Below are positions 36,038-47,292 of a DNA stretch of 64,000 nt, in pieces. This DNA is from Chinchilla lanigera (lineage: Eukaryota; Chordata; Mammalia; Rodentia; Chinchillidae). The position numbers were made by a program, and so were the translations under genes. The notes under the pieces were generated by a model that ran no database searches, had not been told where the DNA came from, and was given only the letters and a program-made list of their open reading frames with translations. The stretch covers positions 5,247,049-5,311,048 of the forward strand of contig NW_004955460.1 in assembly GCF_000276665.1 (NCBI RefSeq), in the 5' to 3' direction. How positions within the stretch are numbered: the stretch's first letter is position 1; every line of letters begins with the position of its first letter.

Positions 36038-36837
36038 CTTTCACATTTTCTATATTGTTCTTTTTTTTCCCCTAAAATCTCCCACTCACCTCCTTGTATA
36101 TGATGATGTATTTCCCTGGATTGTCCTGTTTCTCTGCATCTCATGGTATATGCAGTATATAATCACTGAAATGCTTCTGTTAGCAATTCATCTTTATATT
36201 TATGCTTTTGTTACATTTGCAGATGTAGAACAGATAAGAATGTGCTTTCCGTGCCATATTTTGGGGTCAAGATCTGGGGCTGTCACTTAGTGATGGATGA
36301 TATCAGAAAAATTACTTTTTACTGTGTCCTCCCTTTGATTGCAAAATGTAAATGAAAACTCTTCTCCTCTCTTTCTCTCTCTCCCTCTCTCCCTTCCTTG
36401 TTCTCTTATAGATTGTTATAAACATTATATAAGGTTTACATTTAAAGCTCTGATAGGGTTATTTGGCATTTGCTCAGTGGTTCATAAATATCACCTCTAA
36501 TATTATTTAGAGATAGGTTGGGGTTGAAAAAATTCTCCAACCGAGTTATCACACACACTTTTCCTCATTGGGCTCATTTATTAACCGTGGATCTGACAAT
36601 TTAATATTGAGGAGGTTCTAGGTAATTCGGTAGAGGGTTGTTAATTGAGTTGAATTGCAAACTGAATCTTGCCTTGTGTGGTGCTAGTGGGAGTGGTAGA
36701 CGCTGACCTTTGGGTTTGGGAGTGAGGGGTGGTGTGACTTCAGCGCAGGTCATTAGAAATCAACACCTGTGACATCGACCCATGGTGTCCTGTGCTGTCA
36801 CACATGGAGCTGAAACTCATGACCCTACTTCTTTTAG

Positions 36838-36980
36838 GTTTGCTGAGCCTGCAGCTCACCAATACCTCTGCCTACTACACCTACCTCCTGCTGATGCTCA
36901 AGAGCGCCCTCTATGGGGCCCTAGTCACCTTCTGTCTGTGCAGAATGTCAGCTGTCTGCTGCAACGTAAAGACCACCTGA
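36838..36980 (+). CDS. TRGC: TRGC EX3, transmembrane and cytoplasmic exon
   Basis: Final coding exon, acceptor cttcttttag, 143 nt to a tga stop. Reads [16 protein letters not shown], then a hydrophobic helix [18 protein letters not shown], then [13 protein letters not shown] and stop. The conserved Lys in the helix (LKS) is the residue that pairs with CD3 subunits. The sequon NTS at LTNTSAYY is shared with human TRGC. Length is normal for the family. Cysteines occur only in and after the helix, not in the extracellular stalk. Phase fits all three EX2 donors, so skipping any EX2 would keep the frame. Confidence 0.97.
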
Positions 36981-37385
36981 CAGATGGAGGCTCATGGGAC
37001 CATTACATCTCTACCATTCGTTCCTGTCCCAAGCAGGATCTGCTGCGGGTCTACCAAGCTCTCTGGGCTCAAGATTCTAAAGATTACATGCGCATTATTC
37101 TGTCATTATACCACAAGGGTTTCCCAAAAAGTGGGCAAACTCCACGACTTCCCTCTGTCATAGCAAGGCTTAACCCACGGGGGCCCTGAGTCCCATCCCT
37201 CCACAGTCCCCACAACCCCTCCAGCCAGTCCAGGTCCTCATAGCCTCGGTGTGCTCAGCTCGATGCTTCTGGTCAGGGTCACCCCTGGAGACCTCCATTC
37301 AACCCACCCTGACATGGTCTTCTTTGAGATTGAACTATGCTTTGATGTTCATAATAGACACAATAAAAAACATGCCAAAAGTCTT
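36981..37385 (+). other. TRGC: TRGC 3' UTR
   Basis: Runs from the stop codon to a polyadenylation signal aataaa (37362-37367) followed by a GT/T-rich stretch (tcatttgtatttcaatttgt). Short and GC-richer than the intron. The end at about 37385 is inferred. Confidence 0.75.
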
Positions 37386-37764
37386 CACTGGATCATTTGT
37401 ATTTCAATTTGTTGAAATTTAATGAAAGTCAAAGTGAGAAATGGCATAACTGAGCCACGACTTTGGGAGCTCATGGTTACCAAGGCTCCAACACCACCTT
37501 TGTATATCTGTCCCTCAGATAGTGGTCCTGACTCCTTCCTCAGGGGACTGACTCCAATAGGTGTCACACCCAGTTGAAGATGTCCATTGTCACTGCTCTT
37601 TTCAACATCACCAGATTTAGGTTCAAGGTCTGAGCCGATCAGTGGCAATAGAGAGACTTCAAGGATGACTGGAACTGTGTGTGCTCAGCTCTGCACTAGT
37701 GTTCACAGTGTCACATGACTTGAACCTCACAATATCTCCATGAGAGAGGCAGCAGCCCCAAGGA

Positions 37765-37925
37765 GGCAGCATGACAGAATGGTTGAGCACATGTACACTG
37801 GACCCAGAGAGTCAGGGTTTCAATCCTGAGTCTGCAGTTTACTATCAGGTAGTAGCTTACTATCAGATACTTGAACTCTTCGTACCATAATTTTCTTATG
37901 TAAAATGAAGTTAGCATGCCCTGTC
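37765..37925 (+). mobile_element. MIR SINE remnant
   Basis: gaatggttgagcacatgtac, agagtcagggtttcaatcct, gagtctgcagtttactatca, ttgaactcttcgtaccataa: clear MIR order. Confidence 0.75.
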
Positions 37926-40535
37926 TGCTGGGGGGTGTGGAACAGACAAGATGGTGATGCTTGACACAGGCAAATCCTCCGCAGCATTGGTGTGCACTTG
38001 ACGCTACTGTACACATAATGGATCCCACAGTCACATTTGTGTTAAGCTCCAAGGCTGAGCTCCATTTTGACCTCTATGTAGAGAGGATGGGCGGGATGGA
38101 ATAGGGACTGAGCTCCGACTCTATGGTATAATCCTCTATTGTGAGACTTCTTCTAGTTAGGTGATGGTCTAACACTGATGGTCTGGTTTATAGATTGGAA
38201 AAATTAGCTTAACTTCTAAGGGTATAGAGAGAGCTGGTGGGGCGAATGACCTCCCTGCCTGACCCTATTTCCTCTCCTGGTTCCTAGGCTCATCTTCAAT
38301 GACAGAGCTTTAGGTCAACCTGCTGCTTGATGTTTCTTGTTGGGAAAACTTTGACCCGCTGAACTCCTGCCCCACAACAGGACTTCTATGACTCAAGTCC
38401 ACAGCAGGCAGGTAGATGAGATGAATACTAGAACAGCAGGCGATGTGCCTAGCTGTCCTGTGGAAGAATGCTGTACATGTTCACCCAATTCCACAGGAAG
38501 ACATTCTGGTCTCAATAGTTATTACACAGCTAGAGGGCGCCATTTCCTCACCTGTGAGGGAAAAAAAAACCCACAAAATCTTAATGACTAAAAGAGTCAA
38601 ACTTTCTATGTAAAAATTTTCATAAGTTTCCCCTTTATTCATTCCCTTCATCCTTTGGGATTCTTCTCATGGCAGACTTCATTTTTGAAGGATTTCTTTT
38701 ATTATCAAGTGGGGTACAATTCATAATAATTTATTTACCCAATTACATCCATCAATGTCTTATATAATTACTTACTGGCCATTCTGAATAGTAAGATAAA
38801 ACCTGAAGGGAAAAGATGTTATTACTCACCCAGAGGTCTAGGAACTCAACGTGTTCATGAGCTATAAAAGTTTCTGTGACTAAAGCCCCGGTTTCCATCA
38901 TGTTTTCAGGCTGTTTATTTATTTGCCTTTTGTTTTGTTTGAATAGCAAATATATACCATTTATGAGCATTGGGACTTCTGCAAGGCAGTTTGTGCCCTT
39001 TCTAATGCTCTCTCTGCACAGTACAGACATATGTTCCTGCCACCATGACAGCCCCGTCTCAGGAGAACCATGTGAATCACTGAGTAAGCCCAAATGCTAA
39101 ACATGCCCCATGCTGAGCAGTTAGTCTCAATGGTGAATACACCCAGTGACAAATAACCAGTCAGCCACATTGTTAAATGTTCACTGTGAAAGATAAAGAA
39201 TCCCAGAGTCCACATGATTCAAATTCTAACTTCAGGCCTGCTGTTCAATCTGTTCTACGGGGCTTTTCCTCTCCTACTGCGAGCCACTGTAAGTCACTGA
39301 GACAAGGAGCTTATCACAGGCCAACCCTAGGAACCTAAAAGAAACCCTTTCATTAATTCTGATGCACTTTCAGAATGGAGATCAACAAGTGACTGAAATA
39401 GCGCCTGGCCTCCAGCATGGCTGTCTCAGATTGCAAGTCACCGGGAGCCATCACCAACAGAGCACACTGTCCAGGCATGGGACATGCTCCTCCTGGACAG
39501 GGCTCTCAGCATCTGAGCCCGCAGCTCATGTTGGTGTAGAGTCAGTTTCTGTCTGGGATGACAGGTCCCTGGAACGAGGTGCCCGCAGATGAAAAGAAAA
39601 ACAAGAGAGGCAAAGTTATGGGATCAGTGGGCTTCAGCCTCTCAGACTGTTACATTCATTACCATTTTTATCTTTTTTACCTTTTATTGAGAAAGAACAA
39701 AAGCAGCAACAGGGCAAATGGGAGGAATAATTAACAGGATTAGCAAGAACAATACAATGTAATTATCACAAGAATGAGATGACCTAGCCATAATGTTATA
39801 TCATTCCTTCGGGCATATGTCAGCGAGGCATCTAGTGTTGTCCTGGTGGCTTTCCACAGGGACAAATGTCCTGCTATCATTTCCTTTGACAGTAATGCTT
39901 CTGCTAGACTTCCTCCAGAATCAAACAATCATATGGCTTGGTTAGGCTCCAAAGTCCCAAATAGGTAATACCTTGAAAGATAAACTAAAGAATGTCCTTC
40001 TCCACAAGCTCACTCAGGAACAAAATATATGTAGTGAAATGTACATTCAGAGATGTTAATTCACTATAGCACAATGTTGAGTTGCCCCCAAATATTCCAA
40101 GCACCCAATGACAAATTAATAAAATAAAAGATGCCACAAGATAAATCCAACAGCCTAAAATGTGAATTCTTAAATAAAATGGAAAGTGGTATTGAACCAT
40201 AATACACATAAGGAGAATTTATTAAAACTGTTAGTTAACACAATCGTATGGTTGAAAAATCAAAACGTTCTAATTTCTGTAAAACTGGACATGCATACAT
40301 AAATATGTGTGTATGTTTGTATGTGTGTGTATGTGTACATATCTTCCCATTTCCATTTCTTACACAAAGATGGTATACAATATACACTGCCTGGACTTCT
40401 GTTTTCACTTATAAATCTGAGAGCTCTTTTAACGTCAGTGTATAGGAACATTTAGAAAGCCACAAGGTATTTCACTGGTAAATAGAAAGTGCTGTATTTC
40501 ATTAGCTCCCTCCAAAAGATCGGTGGTATATTTCC
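37926..40535. other. 3' flank of TRGC, no gene recognised
   Basis: No exon or RNA gene seen. A partial CTCF-like motif, cagctagagggcgcc, lies at 38527-38541 (about 12 of 15 positions, rightward). TCR gamma 3' enhancers in human and mouse lie in the kilobases downstream of C, so this is a reasonable place to look; I could not locate one by motif. Confidence 0.4.
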
Positions 40536-40539
40536 TTTA

Positions 40540-40860
40540 GTTTGCTGCTATAACAATGCTGCAATAAACATGGAGTTTTTTGTCATTTTGAATGGATGGA
40601 TTGGTGACTATGATAGCAGTGCTATCTACCCCCACCTGTTGAGCTCTCCTACCACCGTGTGAAAGATGGTGAGTGGGTGTCAAACCTCAGTATTATGTTA
40701 ACCTGACAAGTGGAAAATAGGATCTCTTTGGGGATTTTATTTGTTTTTCTCTTAAGACTGCAGATAAACACATTTTCATACATTTAAGATCTGTAAGTAT
40801 TTCCTTACAACATGTGTTCATGTCCATTGACCATTTTGCTTATTAAGTAAAAATACTAAC
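40540..40860 (-). mobile_element. LINE-1 fragment, antisense
   Basis: tgctgctataacaatgctgc, aataaacatggagttttttg and ttcatgtccattgaccattt are the reverse of the L1 ORF2 3' region. Diverged. Confidence 0.55.
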
Positions 40861-41764
40861 GAGTATGACACTTATTTCTTCCGTGCCTTTGTCTTTGTGC
40901 AAGGAAAGCTGAATAGAGTGAATTAGGCCTTCAAAAGTGAGGGATTTTGTAGACAGAGGCTGCTTTCGATCTCTTCACATTACAGTGTAAGCCAGCTCTG
41001 TTCTCCATTCACAGGAATGCAGCCGTACAGAAACAAGGGATAAACACCACACCCTCTGAGAGGAATATCCATCCAGAGCCTGGGTCCCCAAGGCTCAGCT
41101 CTAGCTTCATTTCAGCAAGGGAAAAAGTGTCAAGAAGGGCTGATAGATTCAATAGCCAGAGTACTTCCTGATCTGTTTACTCATTGTACTCTTCTCCTTT
41201 TGTTCTTTGTAATAAAAACCCTCACAAACCAGAACATGATGAAGCACGCGTTTCAGGAAAAGTCCTCCTTGCCTCCTTGAGGGCTAATTTTGAATAACCT
41301 CTCCTCCTTTCCACCTATAAATTGTCTCCTATTTTAGGGAAGTGACGGGCAGTGTGGATCTTAACCTTGGTAACAAAGTCATAAAACAAGATGTTTAATG
41401 TGCAGTGAGTGAAGAAATTAATGCATATTTTTCTACTTTCCTTAATGAATCCTTTAAAAGTTGAAACTTCTTTTATATATTAAAATTAAAACAATGTCTT
41501 ATGTAAGAGTGGGAAAGGGTTTTGGGGTTTTTTTTTTGGTAAGTATGTTGACGATTGATTCAGTTTCTGAGAAAGAACTTTTTTTAGAAGCCAAGGAGAA
41601 GTTGCCATTTAGAAGCAAAATAAGACCAACCAGGCTGAAAAAACATCAGATGCAATTGAGATCCACTTCTCGGTCCTCCTGATTGGATCAGACCTCCTTA
41701 GACCAATCCCTGCCCTCTGTGCAGAGAGTGGAGCTATTTCTGCACTGCAAATGCACAGCACCAG

Positions 41765-41890
41765 ACAGGAAATGGTCACGTCACCCACAGTTTTGTGGGG
41801 CTGATGTCACAGGGGCTCCTGGGGGTTCAGACCTCTCAGAACCTTCCTTCCCCATCCACCTGGGCTGCCCGGAACTTCAGCAGCACAGAG
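41765..41890. repeat. 126-bp repeat, copy 1 (partner 43028-43154)
   Basis: Shared runs: acaggaaatggtca, gtcacccacag, ttttgtggggctgatgtcac / tttgtggggctgatgtcac, accttccttccccatccacc, tgggctgccc, cttcagcagcacagag. About 90% similar. Copy 1 has a CRE-like tcacgtca (41776-41783) that copy 2 lost. Function unknown; a relic of a V-gene promoter is possible, since TCR V promoters can carry CRE-type sites. Confidence 0.8.
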
Positions 41891-42405
41891 CAGAGGCCTG
41901 GGGAGGTGGGGACACCGTGGGTGACAGGCAGCGCTGGTGTGGCTGGTGGGGCTTCGCTTTCTCAGGCTTGTTCTGTTTCTGTGCTCTGTCAGATGTGGTT
42001 GATTCTTGGAAGAGGCTCAAAGTCAAACCGGCCCCGACTGGTTGGGGCAGTGCAGTGGCAAGTGAGGGTGTTAGAAGGGAAACGGAGGGCAGTTAAACCA
42101 CAGCCAACCTGCCTCACTTTGAAAAGGTCACCGCTAATGAATACAAATAAAATATCCATCTCCACATGTGTGCTACTGCTATCAACCTTCCTCTCCCCAC
42201 TGTGGGTGGCTGGGCGCCCTGCGATGGACATTGAAGGGTATTAACTGCTGTCGGAGTTGGGAATCTGACGTCCAAGACTGTGAACACTGCTCGTTCCCTC
42301 ACTGCTTGACACTGTGCTGGAGGAAGCGGCAGAAAGATGTTGTTGGCCAGAACTGGGTCAGGCCTGACTTTAGCCAGGCTGTGTGGCTTAATGGGTTTGG
42401 TTGCC

Positions 42406-42419
42406 CCGCCCCCTAGTGG
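42406..42419 (-). promoter_or_regulatory. Strong CTCF-like motif 3' of TRGC, leftward
   Basis: On the minus strand the site reads ccactagggggcgg, matching CCACNAGGNGGCAG at all but one defined position. It lies 5.4 kb beyond the TRGC stop and 4.4 kb before the next V motif at 46797. Its orientation faces the rightward motif at 4360, the arrangement expected for a loop anchor pair. Confidence 0.6.
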
Positions 42420-43027
42420 TGAAATACCCATGAAAATTGAAAAAAGAGATGATTTATAATTTGATCAAATTGGAGAGGCAGCTAGTCTGCTGTCTTCTTT
42501 AAACACACAGAAGTATCCCAAGTCGTAGTAAAACAACCACCAAGAACTATTTAAATTTGGGTAAACTTTGACCAGAGGGCTAGAAGTAGTGAATCCTTCT
42601 TGGAGTCAGAAGGGGTTTACTTCTCCACAAGCGAGCTTGGAGAAGCAGCCTTCATCTAACAGTAAAATAATGTACATTATAAGATTCTGTTTTACCTTCT
42701 CAGTTACAGCTGTATGTCTACAGCTCCAAGATTATCCAGAACATTCCACCAACTGTCTGTGCCTTTTCTGGGTATTTGTAACACATGACCCATGTCCATG
42801 AGCCCTTAGCCAAGGTAGAGTTAGTTGTGAGCAACATAGTGTGCTTTAGGAGGCTGAGATATGGAAGCCCTGAGTTCAACTGTGCATTTGTATCATATGG
42901 TGTCTCTCTATGGTGACTACAGGACTTCAGACCCACACCAAGAAGGCAATGGACAAAACATATCAAGTAAATGACAACTGGGGTCATCCGTGGTCATACA
43001 CCAATGCAAGCCTGGAGAACCAGTGCC

Positions 43028-43154
43028 ACAGGAAATGGTCATGTCACCCACAGCTTTGTGGGGCTGATGTCACAGAAGGGTTCTGGAGGTTCCGACCTCT
43101 CAGCACCTTCCTTCCCCATCCACCTGGGCTGCCCTGAACTTCAGCAGCACAGAG
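43028..43154. repeat. 126-bp repeat, copy 2
   Basis: Partner of 41765-41890. It ends 15 bp before the 104-bp repeat at 43170. Confidence 0.8.
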
Positions 43155-43169
43155 ACCCAAGGACCATCT

Positions 43170-43273
43170 TTCACTATAATTAATTTTTAAAAATTAAAGA
43201 TTCACCATATATTGTGATCCCCATATATTTTAATCATTATTTTCTGGCATCTGAGTTTCAAGTTTTACATACA
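43170..43273. repeat. 104-bp direct repeat, copy 1
   Basis: Nearly identical to 44477-44579 (ttcactataattaattttta, then accatatattgtgatccc, catatattttaatcattatt, ctggcatctgagtttcaagt). Includes the perfect palindrome ttaatttttaaaaattaa. Only a few differences, so the duplication is much younger than the V-unit duplication. Confidence 0.9.
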
Positions 43274-44224
43274 CCCCCACCGTGCCTGGTCAAGAACAAA
43301 GTGGGTGCCCAGGACCGTGGGTGCCCAGGACCCTGGGCTCAATGTGTCTGGTCCCAAGGACCATTAGCTGGTGCTGACACATTTGCTTTAGGCTTTCATT
43401 ATCTCACTTCACGACACCAACAAATCCTGTACATCACCCCCTTTGGTGAGTGATTAGAGAGGTAACTTCTCCCACCATGTGCAGGGAGTGACCTTCAGAG
43501 GTGAAACCGCTGCCCTCACTTTCATCTTAGATTCCGTCCATGTCTTGGTGTGCACACAATGCGACTCCTGAGACAGGAGACTGTCTCTGCAATGACACTA
43601 CCAGCCCTGAGCTTTGCCACCAAGTCCAGACCCTGGAGAGCTTCCTCACCCCTGCACCATAAGAAGCTTTCCCTGGTCACACCCCAGCCTCCCTGAGTTT
43701 TGCAGCCCTGCTCTTGAGGTCCAGCCACCCTCAGGACAAGCACAGCTGGGGATGAGATCCATTCAAATAAATGTTCAGGTCCTGCCCACACCAGCAGAAC
43801 CAGCACCGCCCACAGGGAAGTTGTTATTAAATGACATAAGGGACAAAAATGGAAAATGATGAGACCTTCTGCTTCCTTCTGTGAGAGAAGTGCGGTGAAT
43901 ACTCATGTTTTAAAAAATAGCTCTCGGTATTATTCAACTCATTTTAATTCAAACTACCTAAACAGGATGGAGAATTGGTAGCAATGGTTCTATAGTCCTT
44001 TTGTGGGTTCCAAGTAAGAGTATATAGAATACAGAGTCTTATCTTAGAGAAAGACATGACTTCATGATAAGAAACATAAAACATAAGTTGATATTGTACA
44101 CATATTCACAATATCTCCATGTTTACTTTCCATATTCCAGTACAAAAGTCTGCTTTCATGCCTTTACCAGGTGTGATCAAAATAGTTAACGCTGTTCTAC
44201 AGAAAGACAGGCTTGCAGAATCAG
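43274..44224. other. No gene recognised
   Basis: GC-rich stretch (43.3-43.8 kb) with a small local duplication of gggtgcccaggacc (43303/43319), then AT-rich sequence. No V, J or C motif. Confidence 0.4.
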
Positions 44225-44470
44225 TATAGTGTGTCCTCACCCACCTTACTCACCAGATCCGGCACTGTGTGACTTCCGGCTCTTTCCCAAAGTCAAAATG
44301 ACTATGGAAGGTCAATATTTTGAATCTATTCAGGACCTCAAGACAGCCAGGACAAGATAGCTGAAGATAGTCACAAAAGAGGACCTGCAGAACTGTTTCG
44401 GAAAATGGCATGAATGAAGAGACGGTGCGTTCAAAGCAAGGCGAACTATGTTAAGGAGAATTAATGCAAT
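44225..44470 (+). mobile_element. Mariner-type transposase 3' fragment
   Basis: Plus-strand frame reads HPPYSPDPALCDF, RLFPKVKMTMEGQYFES, QDLKTARTR, stop, LKIVTKEDLQNCFGKWHE, stop; after a +1 shift RSKQGELC. The PPYSPD-CDF block carries the last catalytic Asp of the mariner DDD triad. Two stops and a frameshift make it dead. Nothing upstream of about 44225 reads as the rest of the transposase, so this is a C-terminal remnant ending in the 104-bp repeat. Confidence 0.85.
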
Positions 44471-44476
44471 GCGTCC

Positions 44477-44579
44477 TTCACTATAATTAATTTTTAAAAA
44501 TTAAAAATTAACCATATATTGTGATCCCATATATTTTAATCATTATTTTCTGGCATCTGAGTTTCAAGTTTTACATACA
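44477..44579. repeat. 104-bp direct repeat, copy 2
   Basis: Partner of 43170-43273; it directly follows the mariner fragment. Confidence 0.9.
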
Positions 44580-45089
44580 AAGATGGCCACACATCAAGGT
44601 TATAATAAGGAAATGCACGCTATTGTGACTTTGGTGTTTTGTTCATTTACTATTTACTATTTATATTATTAATGTGTCTGAAAATTTTATATGACAATTG
44701 CTATAGCAATAGAAGTAATACTAAGGAATGATGAACTTAGGTGTTCTCTTTTCTAATAGTTACTGTTATGCACATTCTATGCATTTTATCTCATTTAGTC
44801 TTTGCTTATGCCCTATTAAGGTGTCACATACTACTGAATTTAACAGATGAAAAACTGGTAGAGACAGATTAACTAACTTTCCCAAAGTTATAGAGCTCGA
44901 GATGGTAGCAATTTTAACACCCATACTGTGTTTTGAAAATGAAAGGTGTTCATTCCATTTGCATTTTCTTATTTAAAATGAGGTCTACTGTTATTTCACA
45001 AGTTACTGGTCATTTACATTTCTACTTTAATGAATAACCTTTTATATTCCTTACTCACTTTTTTATTGGAATGTTCATCTTTCTTATTT

Positions 45090-45243
45090 ATTTATCTTTT
45101 GTCTTTTTATGACAGAATCTCGCTATGTGGTTCAGGCTGGCCTTGAGCTCACTTTGTAGCTCAGGCTGGTCTTGAACTTGCAATGATCCTCCTGCCTCAG
45201 CCTCCTGAGTGCTGGGATTACAGGCATGCACCACCAGGCCTAA
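45090..45243 (-). mobile_element. B1 SINE, minus strand
   Basis: tgacagaatctcgctatgtg, paired caggctgg modules, cctgcctcagcctcctgagt, gctgggattacaggcatgca. Absent from copy A of the V unit. Confidence 0.95.
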
Positions 45244-46623
45244 CTCATTTTTCTTATTTAGAAAAAATAATCTGTCATATATATCATATGCCATTTTAGT
45301 GATATTAACCCTGTATGAAATGTGTTGAAAAGATTTTTCTCATTTATTAATGTATTTAACTTTAGCACCTTTTGGTGATTACAAATTCTAATCTTTCTTC
45401 TAATATAATTTGCCACCTTTCCTTTTCAGCCTCTACTTTAGATGTCAGGCTTAGAGAAGTCCTAGCTCTCTTCCAATTTGTAAGCAATTTACCAGTACTA
45501 AATTCTAATGCTTTCTCCTTTCAGTTTTGCTACACCTACATCTCTATTTGTAAGTGGTGAGGCAATAATTCAACAGTTACTCCCACAAGGTGAAGAAATT
45601 GCCAGAAGAGAATGTCTTGAATAATTATTGCCTGGCTGCTCTGAAAATATAACTTCATCCTATGTCAAAATCTTACATACCTGTGGACCTTTCTCTGGAT
45701 ATTTCACTGCACCCCAGGATTCTTTCTCTTCTTGTGTCAGTATTAGCCCATTTCCATACTGTCACTTATCTATTCTGGTGGGATCAGTATGCTTTTGACA
45801 TTTTTAAGAATTTTCTTCCCACTGTAATATGAGAACAATACCCTCTTCCTTTGCTTTCAAGCCTTGAGCCTGTGTCCCAGGAGGGACCTTCCCAGCTCCA
45901 GGCAGCAGCACGTGAGGACCTGGAAGACCATCCTGCACATGGCCTGGGCCTCTGCTGTCTGACTGCTCCTACCTTACCCCATTTCCCTGCGCAAGAGGCC
46001 CCTCCAGGCAGAGGCTGAACAGCCCCAGTTGTTATTTGTGTAACTTCGCAGAGGTCACTGCAACAGAAGATGAATTATCTGAAAGAGGCCCAAATAATGA
46101 TTATCAGGGACAATTTTCCCACATTTCATTATGAATCTTTTAAACATATATCTAATTTATTTCTAAATGTGATGATAAACATGATGGGAGAAGAGCTAAT
46201 ATGCACCACTTAAATCCTATATTCCTACACTGTACTAGTTTGCTCAGCTGTCTTTTCATCAGTCAATTTAAATCAAATGCAGATACCAGTACTGTTTCTG
46301 AGGGTATGCCTGGAAAATACAATTCAAGGTCCCTACTACATTTGATTTTAGAAAATAAATAATTTCCCATGCAAATCTACCTGACGCAGCCTTTTGATTA
46401 GAGGATAGAGAGAAATGTCACAAATGGATTTGTGCGAGCTCGCGCCATGTGATTTGCCCTGTGAGGAGTGTCAAATGTAGCCAACGTCTGGATCCTACTT
46501 CCTTTTCGCGATCCGGGTTCAGGGATGATCAGATTTGCTGCTAGTGGCTGCCTCGGAGTCTATTCACAGATATGAGTGAAGGTGCTTAAGATCAATAACA
46601 AAGAACTTTCATCTTAGCCCAAG

Positions 46624-46634
46624 AACATGGCGGC
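46624..46634 (+). promoter_or_regulatory. YY1-like motif in V unit copy B
   Basis: aacatggcggc fits the YY1 core AANATGGCGGC. The paralogous site in copy A reads aacatggtgga, so the motif exists only beside the broken V. Confidence 0.4.
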
Positions 46635-46796
46635 CGCGTTACCACAGAGAAACTGCACTGCCGGGAACTCACTGTTCCCACAAGGAACGTGCCTGTGTCA
46701 TCCCGCTTCTGGGTCTCACCTTGTTCACAATCACCAGCCTCAGTCCAGAGCTTTCAGGGTCCCCGGCTTCTCTTGGTGAGGACTTATTCCTGGCAG

Positions 46797-46815
46797 CCAC
46801 AAGGAGGCGCTGCAG
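46797..46815 (+). promoter_or_regulatory. CTCF-like motif, rightward
   Basis: ccacaaggaggcgctgcag fits CCACNAGGNGGC exactly, 240 bp 5' of the pseudogene leader ATG. It is conserved in position and strand with 4360 although the V itself is dead. Confidence 0.6.
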
Positions 46816-47052
46816 GAGCGCGCAAAGGCAGAGATGCCAGGGCTGCTCCCAGGCACCCGCCCTTCTGATCAGCAGCTGGGCCTCCTTCTCAAATCCTCAC
46901 CTACTGCTCCTGCCTGTCACTGGGTCAGGAAGCCCAGTACCCCCACACTGTCGTAGGGATCCCTTCATGTGGAGAGGGATTTGAGTTTGGTGAGGGCTTT
47001 CTGCCCCTCTTCTTATCCGGTTCCTCTCCTTCTAAGCCTAGGAGAAGCAGCC

Positions 47053-47292
47053 ATGCTGTGGGCTGTGGCCCTGCCTCTAGCTTTCCTGCCTCCTGGTGTG
47101 TGGCACAGTTGCTTGTGGGATTGTTCTTTCATTGTCCACTGGGAGGCCTCACTAAAAATGCATTGCCTCGTTCACCTTACTTCCTGTTATTTCTACAGCG
47201 GGCAGTCAAACAACTTCCCACATGGAAGGAGGAATGATGTTAGTGACCAGGCCACGTGGGTCATACGTGGAAATCACTTGCAATATGGATGC
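47053..47292 (+). pseudogene. TRGV subgroup-I pseudogene, truncated
   Basis: L-PART1 47053-47095 is nearly identical to that at 4605 (MLWAVALPLAFLPP) but the donor has become gtgtgt. The V-exon starts at 47199 (acceptor ctacag) and reads GSQTTSHMEGGMMLVTRP, then EITCNMDA. Right after the first Cys, at about 47292, homology to the intact V ends, and the frame runs through unrelated sequence to a stop at about 47435. No FR2, FR3, second Cys or RSS was found downstream. It cannot rearrange. The fragment is otherwise well preserved, so the break is probably not ancient. Confidence 0.95.

Larger units (their letters stand above)
44703..47292 (+). repeat. Subgroup-I V unit, copy B
   Basis: Paralogue of 2205-4865, described there. 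It includes a MIR (44770-44930). The homology stops abruptly inside the V-exon at about 47292. Confidence 0.8.

Noticed and set aside
38527..38541. Rightward CTCF-like core 3' of TRGC as a loop anchor
   Set aside because: Only about 12 of 15 positions fit and the orientation does not suit a cassette end; kept as a note in the flank entry.
41683..42244. Open frames of 137 and 149 codons
   Set aside because: They overlap each other in different frames, contain the 126-bp repeat and show no recognisable domain.
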